DNA of 64,000 bases, taken from assembly GCF_035918095.1 (NCBI RefSeq), contig NZ_CP109137.1, forward strand, positions 8,496,001 to 8,560,000, written 5' to 3'. The stretch's first letter is position 1. Each line of letters starts with the position of its first letter. The position numbers and the translations under genes are program-made. The DNA comes from Streptomyces sp. NBC_01750. GTDB lineage: Bacteria; Actinomycetota; Actinomycetes; Streptomycetales; Streptomycetaceae. Under the pieces are notes generated by a model. It saw nothing but the letters and a program-made list of their open reading frames with translations, ran no database searches and was not told where the DNA came from. Positions 56,052-64,000 of this stretch are shown here, piece after piece.

Positions 56052-56642
56052 TCAGTCGATCTCGCCCGGGCTGTACACGGTCACCGGCCGACCCCGGACG
56101 AAGACCAGGGCTTCGTCGCTGTCCTCGACGGCGCCATTGCCCATCAGGGCTGATCCGTCCGGACCGAGGACGTCGCGGATCTGAAGGCTGACGGCGCTGC
56201 CGGCGCCCCACTGGGCGGTCGGATGGACCAGCGCGAGGACGGGGGCCGCGCCGTCAGTGGTGGAGGATGTGATGGTGAGCGATCCTTCGGTGAGGCCGAC
56301 GGAGGGGGCGGGGCAGGAAACCGGTTTGAGCTGTGGCATTGCCGGGGTGGCGGCCTGCTCGCCGCCGGTGTCCACGTACCAGCGCCACGGCGCCGCCAGG
56401 ATGTCCCGGGGCGCGCTGAGTTCCTCGGTCGTGAGGAGTCCGGTCGGGACCAGGACGAGCCCCGAGGCTCCCGGGACCGCCAGCGGGATTGCCCTCTGCG
56501 TCAGCAGCCGTACGGCGGGCGGGGGACCCGGCGTCGCGCGGGTCAGTGCGGCGACGACATGGCCGGTATGTTCGAGGCGGACGACCGTGACGGTCAACTC
56601 CGGTGACTGCGGCACCGATTGATCTCGCGTGCTGATCGTCAT
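56052..56642 (-). CDS. Hypothetical eCIS-cluster protein
   Basis: 196 residues, beta-rich, with no motif I recognise. It lies 41 nt upstream of the tape-measure candidate and about 34 nt downstream of a larger eCIS gene. Context suggests a baseplate accessory or adaptor. Confidence 0.6.
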   Translation of the reverse strand: MTISTRDQSVPQSPELTVTVVRLEHTGHVVAALTRATPGPPPAVRLLTQRAIPLAVPGASGLVLVPTGLLTTEELSAPRDILAAPWRWYVDTGGEQAATPAMPQLKPVSCPAPSVGLTEGSLTITSSTTDGAAPVLALVHPTAQWGAGSAVSLQIRDVLGPDGSALMGNGAVEDSDEALVFVRGRPVTVYSPGEID

Positions 56643-56676
56643 CGTTGCTCTCCCTCGTGGCTGCAGTGGGGACGGA

Positions 56677-57885
56677 TCAGGTGGTCGGTCGGGCTGTGGC
56701 CAGTACGAAGTAGTCGGCTGCGCCCGGCAGTACGGACGGAGAACCGAGTGTCAGGTCGGGGCCGAACCCTCCGTACCAGGCGATCAGGCAGCTCAGCCTG
56801 CGCTGGGAGTCCACCTCGCAGCGCAGCACCACGGGCAGTGCGCCGAAGCCGGATCCGTCGACACCGCCTTCGTGCGGACCGCCGTACGTCTGGAGCCGCG
56901 GCGTCACCTGGAGGTGCAGAACGACCTCGCCCGACTCCACCTGATCCGCCGTCACCGGCGGGGGCAGCGGCAGGATGACGCCGTGTGTCGCGGTGCCGGA
57001 CTGGACGAGGACGCTGCCGGTGACGAGTGGGCTGTCGACGGCGCCGGTGACGGTCAGCCCGCCGGTGATCTTCACATCGCCGTGGATCGATGTGCTGCCG
57101 TCGCCGAGGACGCGCAGCGCCGGGGCGAGTGCGCCGGCAGCGTTGAACCGGCCGATGTCCAGGCTGCCGTGCTCACCGCCGATCCGGAGTCCCACCTTTC
57201 CGGCCACCGGGCGTGGCTCTGCCGCCAGTTCCAGTGTGCCGCCGCGCGCGGACACCCGGTCGGCGAGGACGCCCGCGTACCGGCGGCCGACCCCGTTCGC
57301 CCGGGGCAGTACAGCGGTGAAGCCGCCGTCTTCGCCGCCGCCCCAGGTCACGAAGGAGAGCAGCACCCGGCCGCGGTCGCCGCTGCCGAGCCGGTCGGGT
57401 CCGGCGTCGGGCGCGGGCGGCTGCTGGTCGGCGAGGTCGAGTTCGTCGCCGGGGGCGCCGACCACGAGGGCAAAGCCCTCCGAGGTGTGTGCGGCGACGT
57501 TCGTGGAGCAGGCGCCCGGGGACACGGCCGCGCCGCCCGGCGAGGGCTGGTCGCTCCACATGAGCATGAGCGGGCGGGCGGCGGTGTTGCCGGGGTCGGC
57601 GATCACGAACCCCTGGTCGGGAGTGGAGAGTTCCACCGGCGTGGGCACTACGATCTCCCGCCCCGACGGGTCGACGAGAGTGCCGCTGCCGACGATGACT
57701 GTCTTGTAGACGTCCGAGTCGGCCCGCGCGCGGACCGTCACCTCCAGCCCCGAGGCGATCCCCCAGGTGTGCAGGTGCCGGTGGTGGCGCGCGGCGGCGT
57801 CACGGTCGTAACGCACCACGGCCGACAGGTCGTCGGCGGCCAGGATCTGGCCCTCGTGGAATTCTGGCCGCAGGGGTGCAGGCAT
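56677..57885 (-). CDS. eCIS-associated protein with FxxGQ-L-DL N-terminal domain (1 of 3)
   Basis: 402 residues from ATG 57885. N-terminus FHEGQILAADDLSAV and HHRHLHTWGIASGLEV, followed by long beta-rich stretches that end in a jelly-roll-like region (LHLQVTPRLQTYGG). The same N-terminal motif recurs in the two next genes upstream. Probably a baseplate or fibre component of the injection system; no enzyme motif is visible. Confidence 0.65.
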   Translation of the reverse strand: MPAPLRPEFHEGQILAADDLSAVVRYDRDAAARHHRHLHTWGIASGLEVTVRARADSDVYKTVIVGSGTLVDPSGREIVVPTPVELSTPDQGFVIADPGNTAARPLMLMWSDQPSPGGAAVSPGACSTNVAAHTSEGFALVVGAPGDELDLADQQPPAPDAGPDRLGSGDRGRVLLSFVTWGGGEDGGFTAVLPRANGVGRRYAGVLADRVSARGGTLELAAEPRPVAGKVGLRIGGEHGSLDIGRFNAAGALAPALRVLGDGSTSIHGDVKITGGLTVTGAVDSPLVTGSVLVQSGTATHGVILPLPPPVTADQVESGEVVLHLQVTPRLQTYGGPHEGGVDGSGFGALPVVLRCEVDSQRRLSCLIAWYGGFGPDLTLGSPSVLPGAADYFVLATARPTT

Positions 57886-57899
57886 GGTCTGCGCTCCTT

Positions 57900-59030
57900 C
57901 TAGGTCTCGGTCGGCTGCGGCGGCAGGCAGCCGGTGAGGTCGAGGAGGTCCAGCAAAAACCTCAGCAACCGCGCCGTGCTGACGTCGTGTTCGAAGAGCC
58001 GGGCCAGCTGGATTCGCCACTGCTGTTCCACCGGATCGGGCAACTGGGCGCCACGCCGTCCGGCCGGCACGGCCCGTACGACATCGCAGCCGTCCAGCGT
58101 CACTTCGGCGATCAGCACGTCCGGAGCACAGCCGCTGGGGCAGGGGACGACGAGGAGCGAGCGGACGGCGGCGCGCAGATACGCCTCGAAGGCGCACCAG
58201 GCACCCACCTTGCGGAGCAGGTTGTGCTGGACGTCGTTGCCGGTCGGTTTTGGCGGCACGTCGCACAGCAGCGCCAGGAGAGTGCGGTCGCACAGGTCGC
58301 CGTTGACGTCGAGGCGGGCGGTGAGCCAGTCCGTGAGTTCGTCAGCCGGGGGCCGGCTCTCGCCCTGGCAGGCCTCCAGAAACTCCCGGTCGTCACCGAA
58401 CCGGCGGAGCAGCAGCGCGCAGAGCTGGTCGGAGGGCCGGTCGGGGACGCAGCCCACAAGGAAGCGGTGGCCTTCCCGTACCCGCGTGGGTACGCAGCCG
58501 ACCGGCGTGCAGCCGTCGCCGGGATCGTAGGGGGCGACAGGCTCGGCGAACTCCTCCTCGTAGCGCAGGAAGAGGCCGTAGGTGCGCTCGGGTCCGGGCG
58601 GGCAGGGGTCGGGGCAGCCGCCGCCCGTGGCGCGGAACTCCCGTACCAGGGCGACGACATCCACGTCCTCGACGCAGATGGCCGGGATGTCGTTGCCCTG
58701 GCCGTCCACGGCGTGGCCCTCGCCGATGCGCACCACACCGCGGGCGCAGGAGTCGCAGCTGACGGCGAGCCCGCACAGGACGGCGCCCTGCCCTTGGGCC
58801 GATACGTAGCGCAGTCGGTTGTGGAGGCGGATGCGGCCGGTGGTCCAGGCGGCGAGCTGTCCGAGGTCGTCCTCGGTGAGCAGCTGGCCCGCGGAGAAGA
58901 CCGGGCGGACCGGTCCGCCCGGCCGGAATCCGGCAGTTGGGGTGATGGACGCGGTCCTGCCGCTGCCGCTTCCGCCGCAACCGCAGCCGCAGTCACGGGG
59001 GCGGGCGGTGTGGGTGCCGGAGGTGGTCAT
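57900..59030 (-). CDS. eCIS-associated Cys-rich protein with GQ-L-DL domain (2 of 3)
   Basis: 376 residues with many cysteines (CGCGCGG near the start, then CDSCARG, CPDPCPPG, CTPVGC, CPSGC), suggesting metal or disulphide sites. Motif FSAGQLLTEDDLGQL, RLHNRLRYVSAQGQGAVLCGL. It overlaps the next upstream gene by 4 nt. Probably part of the eCIS baseplate or surface. Confidence 0.65.
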   Translation of the reverse strand: MTTSGTHTARPRDCGCGCGGSGSGRTASITPTAGFRPGGPVRPVFSAGQLLTEDDLGQLAAWTTGRIRLHNRLRYVSAQGQGAVLCGLAVSCDSCARGVVRIGEGHAVDGQGNDIPAICVEDVDVVALVREFRATGGGCPDPCPPGPERTYGLFLRYEEEFAEPVAPYDPGDGCTPVGCVPTRVREGHRFLVGCVPDRPSDQLCALLLRRFGDDREFLEACQGESRPPADELTDWLTARLDVNGDLCDRTLLALLCDVPPKPTGNDVQHNLLRKVGAWCAFEAYLRAAVRSLLVVPCPSGCAPDVLIAEVTLDGCDVVRAVPAGRRGAQLPDPVEQQWRIQLARLFEHDVSTARLLRFLLDLLDLTGCLPPQPTET

Positions 59031-60376
59031 GGCCGCCCCTCTGTGGTCTCGCTGTCGTTGGTCCGGCCGCCGTCGGCCTCGCTGTCGGTCCGGTCGGCGG
59101 GTTCCGACTCGGCGTCGGCGTCGGCCTCGGCGTCCGGCCGGTGATTGTCGATGAAGATCCAGCTCTCGAAGACGCCGGCCGCACCCGCGGGCGTCCCGGA
59201 GGTGCGGGGTCCGCTGCCGTCGGGCGGCAGTAGCCCCGGCCGGTGGGCGACCGGTCCGCCGGGCTGCGGTACGAGCCCGCCGGTGTGGGTGCCGTCCACC
59301 GGGTCGCCGCAGATGTCGAGGACGAACGGGGTGCGCAGCACCAGGTGGATCCGGTCGCCGTCGTTGAGGTACTCGATGTCCGTCTGCCGGATCGTGATCC
59401 GGTCTGTGGTCTCGTCGTCCGGTTCCCTCGTGTCGATCCGGGTCTCCAGGCGCATGACGGTGCCGTGGACACCCCGCCCGCCGGTGACCTGGAACAGGTC
59501 GGCGATACCCGGGTCCTGGAGGGTCGCGGCGCGCACCGGCCGCGAGAAGCGGATCCGCAGGCCGCGTTCGCCCAGCAGTACGCGGGCCTGCTGGGTGGTC
59601 AGCCGGCCGCCGTGCGGCCAGGAGATGCCGGTGATCACGGTCGCCGGTCGCCGGGAGAGGGGCCGGCGGACCTCGGGACGGATCTGCTCCGGGACCAGCG
59701 CGCGGTCGGGGTGTACGTGGTTCACGCGGGCGAGCAGCAGCCCGGGTCCGAAGATCCTGCCGTCACCACATCCGTGCTCCTTCGGTGCGCCTTCGGCGGG
59801 CGGCTCGCAGGGGCACGGAGGGTCGCAGGAGTCCGGCTCGGGCCGCCGGGTCGTCGCCCGTAGGACGAAGCCTTCGCGGATGTGGGCGTAGGCGGTGCGC
59901 GGGAGGCCGTCGCAGGCCTCGGTGTAGACCGCGCGGACGCTGTCGACCGGCTCCTCGCAGTGATGGATCGTCAGGTATACGGTGACACCGTCGCGGCCGG
60001 AGCGGATCTCCTCCCGGGCGCGGCACCGCTCGTCCTCGTCGAGCAGCTGCCACAGATCGTGCCTCGGCAGGACGCCGCACGGCACGATCACTTCGTCGCC
60101 GTGCCGGTCGATGGCCAGGCCGTCGGTCACCTCGAACCAGGGGGCCGCGCGCTCCGGATCGGGGCACTCGCCGTCGGGTGGTGGCACCGGGCGCGTCCAC
60201 AGGCCGTAGGCCACGCCGTAGCCGTGCAGGGCGAGGTTGTGCAGGCGCAGCCGTGCGAGGAACTGCCCCTGTTCCTGGCGGAGATCCTGTGCGGACAGCA
60301 ACTGGCCGTGGAAGTACGTCAGCCGCCGCCGGCCGGTCCGCGGGGCGCTGTCACGCCCGGTCGGGGGAGCCGTCAT
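59027..60376 (-). CDS. eCIS-associated protein with GQ-L-DL domain (3 of 3)
   Basis: 449 residues. YFHGQLLSAQDLRQEQ, RLHNLALHGYGVAYGL. A middle Cys patch (CDPPCPCEPP) and a C-terminal beta-rich domain. The tail is rich in Asp/Glu (DAEADADAE). It overlaps its neighbours on both sides by 4 nt, so is tightly co-translated with tail protein I. Function unknown. Confidence 0.65.
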   Translation of the reverse strand: MTAPPTGRDSAPRTGRRRLTYFHGQLLSAQDLRQEQGQFLARLRLHNLALHGYGVAYGLWTRPVPPPDGECPDPERAAPWFEVTDGLAIDRHGDEVIVPCGVLPRHDLWQLLDEDERCRAREEIRSGRDGVTVYLTIHHCEEPVDSVRAVYTEACDGLPRTAYAHIREGFVLRATTRRPEPDSCDPPCPCEPPAEGAPKEHGCGDGRIFGPGLLLARVNHVHPDRALVPEQIRPEVRRPLSRRPATVITGISWPHGGRLTTQQARVLLGERGLRIRFSRPVRAATLQDPGIADLFQVTGGRGVHGTVMRLETRIDTREPDDETTDRITIRQTDIEYLNDGDRIHLVLRTPFVLDICGDPVDGTHTGGLVPQPGGPVAHRPGLLPPDGSGPRTSGTPAGAAGVFESWIFIDNHRPDAEADADAESEPADRTDSEADGGRTNDSETTEGRP

Positions 60377-61812
60377 GGGGTCCTGCCTTTCTTCTCGTCG
60401 GGGTGTGCGCCTGTGCCGCCCTCGTGCAGGGCGACCGTGCGGATGCCCGCACCTGACGTGCCGTCCAAGCGGATGCCGCGTCGCCCCGAACGGTCCGCCC
60501 CGAGAACGGAGTCCGCGCCGAGGACGGCCACGCCGGCCGGGGACGGCGCGGGGCTGACGAGGAGGGTGTCCACGCCGACCGCGCTGCGCTCGCCGACGGT
60601 GAAGCCGAGCCCGCCGATGGAGACGGTCGCCGTGGTGTGGGCGGGGGAGAGCCGTTCGACCAGATCGGCAGCGGTCCTGGCCATGCCGTCGGCCGACGCG
60701 GGTCGCCGGGTGCCAGGCGGCGGGCCCGGGGGGATGAGTACGCGGAAACGGAACGTGGTGCCGGTCAGCGGGTCCTCGTCGGGGTTGCCGAGCGAAAGCA
60801 ATCGCGCTCCGCCCCGGCGGGCGCCGGCTCCTGCCAGACGTGAACCGAGGACCGCGGACCCGCCGAGGCGCACCCGCGCCGCCGACCGCCCGAACAGCCG
60901 CACCTCACCCAGGCGGGTGTCCCGGCCCACCGCGCCCCACGGCGCAGCTGCCGGTTCCAGGATCGCCGGGCGCACCCCCAGCACGATCTCCAGCGCCAGA
61001 GCGAGCCCGCAGGGTGTGCCGCGGCGCCTGCGCAACTCCGGTGCCACGGCAATGAGTCGGCGCAGTACGGGCGGCGGGAGCTGCGCGGTGCCCGGGTCCG
61101 GGGCGCCGGGGATCGTGCTGCCTCCAGGGCCGCCGCCGGAACTCGCACCCGGCGCCGGGTCGGGGTCTGGCCCCAGATCGAGACCGAGCAGACCCGCGAT
61201 CCACGGCAGCACACCGTCCGGCACGCCGGCCGGGTCGAGGAGTGCGGGAGCCCGTTCCGTGGCCCGGCCGAGGGTCTCGACCACCGAGTCGAACAGGGCG
61301 AGGAACCGCTCGGTGAAGTCGTCGGCGGTCGGATCCTCGCGGTAGACGGCCGGGAGGAGGTCGGCGGAGGTGGCCCGGGGAAGGTCCAGCCGCAGCTGCC
61401 GCACGGCGGGCCCGGGCGCGGAGGCGTCGGTACGGCCGAGCAGCAGCCGCACGACGAGGTACCGGCCCGGCGGCTGGTCCACCAGCATGTCGTAGGCCGG
61501 TCCCGCGGCGGTCTGCCAGTCTTCGGGCCCCGGCACGCCGTCGGGATCGTCGCCGGTGGTGGCCAGTTGGACGACCAGCGCGCTGCCCGACGGGACATCG
61601 GCGTCGATACGGATCCGGTGCCAGCGGCACCGGGAGATGCCGCTGTCGAGCGGGACGGTGACCAGTGCCGCCTCTCTCACGCCGGGCGGCAGGACCAGCG
61701 CGTCGTGGTCCTGGACGGGTTCGGGGAGTGGATCTGCGGCTCCTGCGGCCGGGCGCCAGCCCGAGGCGGAGTCCAGCAGCAGGTGCGCGGGCGCGTCGGT
61801 GCGGATGTCCAT
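60373..61812 (-). CDS. Phage tail protein I-like baseplate component (TIGR02242 type)
   Basis: 479 residues. The hallmark is LLPAVYREDPTADDFTERFL, ALFDSVVETLGRA, then LPWIAGLLGLDLG and the helical ELRRRRGTPCGLALALEIVLG, which match the phage tail protein I domain of eCIS. It contributes to the baseplate wedge. Its ATG is 3 nt from the stop of the baseplate J-like gene. Confidence 0.85.
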   Translation of the reverse strand: MDIRTDAPAHLLLDSASGWRPAAGAADPLPEPVQDHDALVLPPGVREAALVTVPLDSGISRCRWHRIRIDADVPSGSALVVQLATTGDDPDGVPGPEDWQTAAGPAYDMLVDQPPGRYLVVRLLLGRTDASAPGPAVRQLRLDLPRATSADLLPAVYREDPTADDFTERFLALFDSVVETLGRATERAPALLDPAGVPDGVLPWIAGLLGLDLGPDPDPAPGASSGGGPGGSTIPGAPDPGTAQLPPPVLRRLIAVAPELRRRRGTPCGLALALEIVLGVRPAILEPAAAPWGAVGRDTRLGEVRLFGRSAARVRLGGSAVLGSRLAGAGARRGGARLLSLGNPDEDPLTGTTFRFRVLIPPGPPPGTRRPASADGMARTAADLVERLSPAHTTATVSIGGLGFTVGERSAVGVDTLLVSPAPSPAGVAVLGADSVLGADRSGRRGIRLDGTSGAGIRTVALHEGGTGAHPDEKKGRTP

Positions 61813-61815
61813 GTC

Positions 61816-63987
61816 TCACCTCCCCTTCTGCGTGGTGGCGTTGGCGGTGGTGTCGGCGACGACGGAGGCCGTCACCCGTCCGACGCGGATCAGGGCGTGC
61901 GGCGGCAGCGGCGTATCGGTGCAGGGCTGTACCGGCAGGCCGTCCACCGTGAGCGTCAGCAGCGGCACAGCCGCCACTTCCTCGTCGATGAGCAGCCGGC
62001 GCGCCAGCGTGGTGTGGATGAGTGGCCCGCCGAAGGGCCACCCGTCGCCACGGTCGCCTCCGTCGAGCGGGTGCAGGAAGCGGCGCAGCCCGTCCTCGGC
62101 GCGGCGTACGGCTGCGGCACGGTCGGCGCCCGTGGCGAGCGCGAGCACGATCCGGGCGTCGACGCGGATGTATCGGGGCGCTGCGGCGACGACCGTGATA
62201 CCGGTGGGGGCGAGGGTGCGCGTGAGGTGATCCGCGACGGCCTCGAGGTCGCCGGCCGAAGGGAGCGGCGCACCGGCGGTGGCGGGGTCCTCGTCGGGCG
62301 GCACCAGGTAGATGCCGACGATGCCGGGCAGCCGGGCGCCGGGATGGTCCGGGTGGTGCCCGGGTACGGCGTGGGCCCGGGCGATGCGCGCACCCGGGGC
62401 GCGCATCGCCAGCAGCGCGTGGTCGGTGGGGGTGACGGCACGCCCGGCGGTGCGGATCTCGGCTGCGCCGCGCCGTACGGTCGCACCGAACGGCTCGGTG
62501 TCAGTTCCGCCGGTCCCGGGCAACGGGTTGGTCACCGAGGCCACCCCGGGCACCGCCGTGCGCAGCACGGTGGCCGTGTCCGCCGCGACGGCGCCCTGCC
62601 TGCCGCCTCCGGTGCGGTAGCTGACGGCCCGTACATGGCCCACACCGGGCGGCAGCGCGACCCCGTGCACCCCGTCGCCGAAGGTGAGGACGCCGGTGTC
62701 GGCGTCGAGCGAGAACACCCGGTCGGCGGGGCCCGCGAGGACCAGGTCGGGCACTTCCCGCCACAAGGGCAGCGAGTCGTGTGTGGTGGGGGTCGCGCCG
62801 TCGACCGGGAAGAGCGGCGCTGCGGGGTCGTCGGCGACGGTGACGGTAAGGGATCCGGGGACGACGGGCGCTGTGGCCAGCCGCAGCCGCACGCCCGCGC
62901 CGCCGTCCTGCTCCCGGGGGTCCGCCGGCGCCGGGCTCAACACCTCGTCGCGCACGGTCCGTACGGCGCTCGCGAGCACCGTGTGCGGCAGGACGGCGGC
63001 GAGTCGCGGCGGCTCGGCGTACGTCCCTGTGGTGAGCCGCACCCGCAGCCAGCGGGCTTCGGGAAGCTGGGCCCCGCCGGGCGGCCGGCCCGGCCGCCAG
63101 CCCGTCGGCAGCCGCAGCTGTACGGTCCCGGTGCCGGCGAGATTGCCGGTGTGGTCCACCACCACGTCGGCTTCCCGGAAGGTGTCACCGTCCAGTACGG
63201 ACCAGCGCAGTTGCGGCGGGGCTGCCTCGGGCAGAGCGACGGCTCCCCGGGCGGCGGCGGCCGGGCCGCCGGGGCGCGGGGCCGCCACGAAGGCGAGCGA
63301 GAGTCCGCCCTCGAGCGCCTGGGGGGCGGTGAACCCCAGCCACAGGGCAGAGCCGGGCGCGCTCCGGGCACCGAACGGGAGGAAGCCGTCGGCATAAGGG
63401 TCCTGACCCGGCGTCACCTCATCCACGGGGCCCGGCAGGATGCCGGTCGCGGGGCGGCCCACGGCCAGGGACGTGAGCTCGGCGGGCGACACCCACATGT
63501 CGTCCACGGTCTCCATCACCACTTCGGCGCCGTCCTCGCCGGGCGCGCCGGCCTGGAAACCCGCGGGGACCTGAACCCCCGCTCCTGCGGCTGCCGTTGC
63601 CGTGAGGCGCAGCAGCACCTGGGCGGGTGCCGCGGGCAGCAGGGAGACCCCGGCGATCCGCAGATGCTCGACGAGCAGCTTGCCGGGCAGCCGGTCGACG
63701 CGTGCGGCCACCGCCTCGGCCATCAGCGCGAACAGCCGCAGCAGCGCATCCCCCGCGTCGTCGGGACCCGTCCCGGTCCAGTCGGGAGTGAAGCCGCCGG
63801 CCCGGGCGCGCAGCGCGGCGACCAGGTCCTCCCGTGCGGCACCCAGCAGCACCGGGCGGCCGTCCGTGTCGAGCAGCGCCGTACGCGCGGCGCCGGCGGA
63901 CAGCGTCCACCACGGTTCGTCCGCCCCGGGGGCGAGCCTCGCGGAGGGATCGACAGCGGCGGAACGGTCCGGGCCGTGGGTGTTCAT
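61816..63987 (-). CDS. Putative baseplate assembly protein (gpJ-like, TIGR02243 type)
   Basis: 723 residues from ATG 63987 after GGGAGG. The N-terminus has LLRLFALMAEAVAARVDRLP and LLEHLRIAGVSLLPA; later NPLPGTGGTDTEPFGATVRR and AMRAPGARIARAHAVPG. These follow the large baseplate J-like proteins of eCIS and related phage-tail-like particles. It forms the wedge of the baseplate hub. First gene seen of the minus-strand run; further structural genes should lie to the right. Confidence 0.88.
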   Translation of the reverse strand: MNTHGPDRSAAVDPSARLAPGADEPWWTLSAGAARTALLDTDGRPVLLGAAREDLVAALRARAGGFTPDWTGTGPDDAGDALLRLFALMAEAVAARVDRLPGKLLVEHLRIAGVSLLPAAPAQVLLRLTATAAAGAGVQVPAGFQAGAPGEDGAEVVMETVDDMWVSPAELTSLAVGRPATGILPGPVDEVTPGQDPYADGFLPFGARSAPGSALWLGFTAPQALEGGLSLAFVAAPRPGGPAAAARGAVALPEAAPPQLRWSVLDGDTFREADVVVDHTGNLAGTGTVQLRLPTGWRPGRPPGGAQLPEARWLRVRLTTGTYAEPPRLAAVLPHTVLASAVRTVRDEVLSPAPADPREQDGGAGVRLRLATAPVVPGSLTVTVADDPAAPLFPVDGATPTTHDSLPLWREVPDLVLAGPADRVFSLDADTGVLTFGDGVHGVALPPGVGHVRAVSYRTGGGRQGAVAADTATVLRTAVPGVASVTNPLPGTGGTDTEPFGATVRRGAAEIRTAGRAVTPTDHALLAMRAPGARIARAHAVPGHHPDHPGARLPGIVGIYLVPPDEDPATAGAPLPSAGDLEAVADHLTRTLAPTGITVVAAAPRYIRVDARIVLALATGADRAAAVRRAEDGLRRFLHPLDGGDRGDGWPFGGPLIHTTLARRLLIDEEVAAVPLLTLTVDGLPVQPCTDTPLPPHALIRVGRVTASVVADTTANATTQKGR

Positions 63988-64000
63988 GCGCGTACCTCCC

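Overview
The window is high-GC actinomycete DNA, almost certainly from Streptomyces. The signs are strong G/C bias at third codon positions, many GTG and TTG starts, 4-nt start/stop overlaps, F420-family enzymes, an ActIII/ActVII-type ketoreductase and aromatase pair, a Streptomyces-type contractile injection system and a rifamycin monooxygenase close to the S. venezuelae enzyme. I saw no rRNA, tRNA or CRISPR array, and no complete insertion sequence.

Region 1 (about 1-15.5 kb) looks like one arm of an aromatic (type II) polyketide cluster. It opens inside a divergent trpF/trpC-like pair. It then has short operons of NmrA-type reductases, a quinone-oxidoreductase-type MDR, three SnoaL/NTF2-fold proteins, an MBL hydrolase, a methyltransferase, an SDR, a beta-lactamase-fold hydrolase with a Cys at the nucleophile position, an ActIII-like ketoreductase and a two-domain aromatase/cyclase. 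No ketosynthase or ACP is present, so the minimal PKS must lie to the left or elsewhere. Hairpins sit at three convergent gene ends. A zinc ADH with a divergent TetR closes the block.

Region 2 (15.8-17.2 kb) holds two ordinary F420-type oxidoreductases. Region 3 (18.2-37.7 kb) is an accessory island. It has two flavin reductases, three NtaA/DszA-family flavin monooxygenases (two sharing a near-identical core), two MFS transporters, a family-5 ABC importer with fused ATPases, a full-length ABC exporter, a GntR/UTRA regulator and a stand-alone riboflavin kinase. Recombinase scars lie on both sides (17.6-18.2 and 38.3-38.8 kb). The set could make FMN, reduce it and feed several FMNH2-dependent monooxygenases, with dedicated uptake and efflux. 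A catabolic pathway for a heterocycle, possibly a flavin, is my best reading.

Region 4 (38-45.6 kb) is accessory: pseudogene debris, a rifamycin monooxygenase preceded by a rifamycin-associated element, and a divergent three-gene unit of a membrane protein, an uncharacterised 411-residue protein and a membrane-anchored STAND NTPase with TPR repeats, a candidate conflict system.

Region 5 (45.9-64 kb) is a LuxR/LAL regulator followed by a minus-strand extracellular contractile injection system (eCIS) block: baseplate J-like protein, tail protein I, three proteins sharing one N-terminal motif, a small hypothetical, a candidate tape-measure protein, the AAA+ ATPase and a 1074-residue protein with an HNH-like C-terminus that may be a cargo toxin. 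Sheath, tube and spike genes would lie beyond the right edge.
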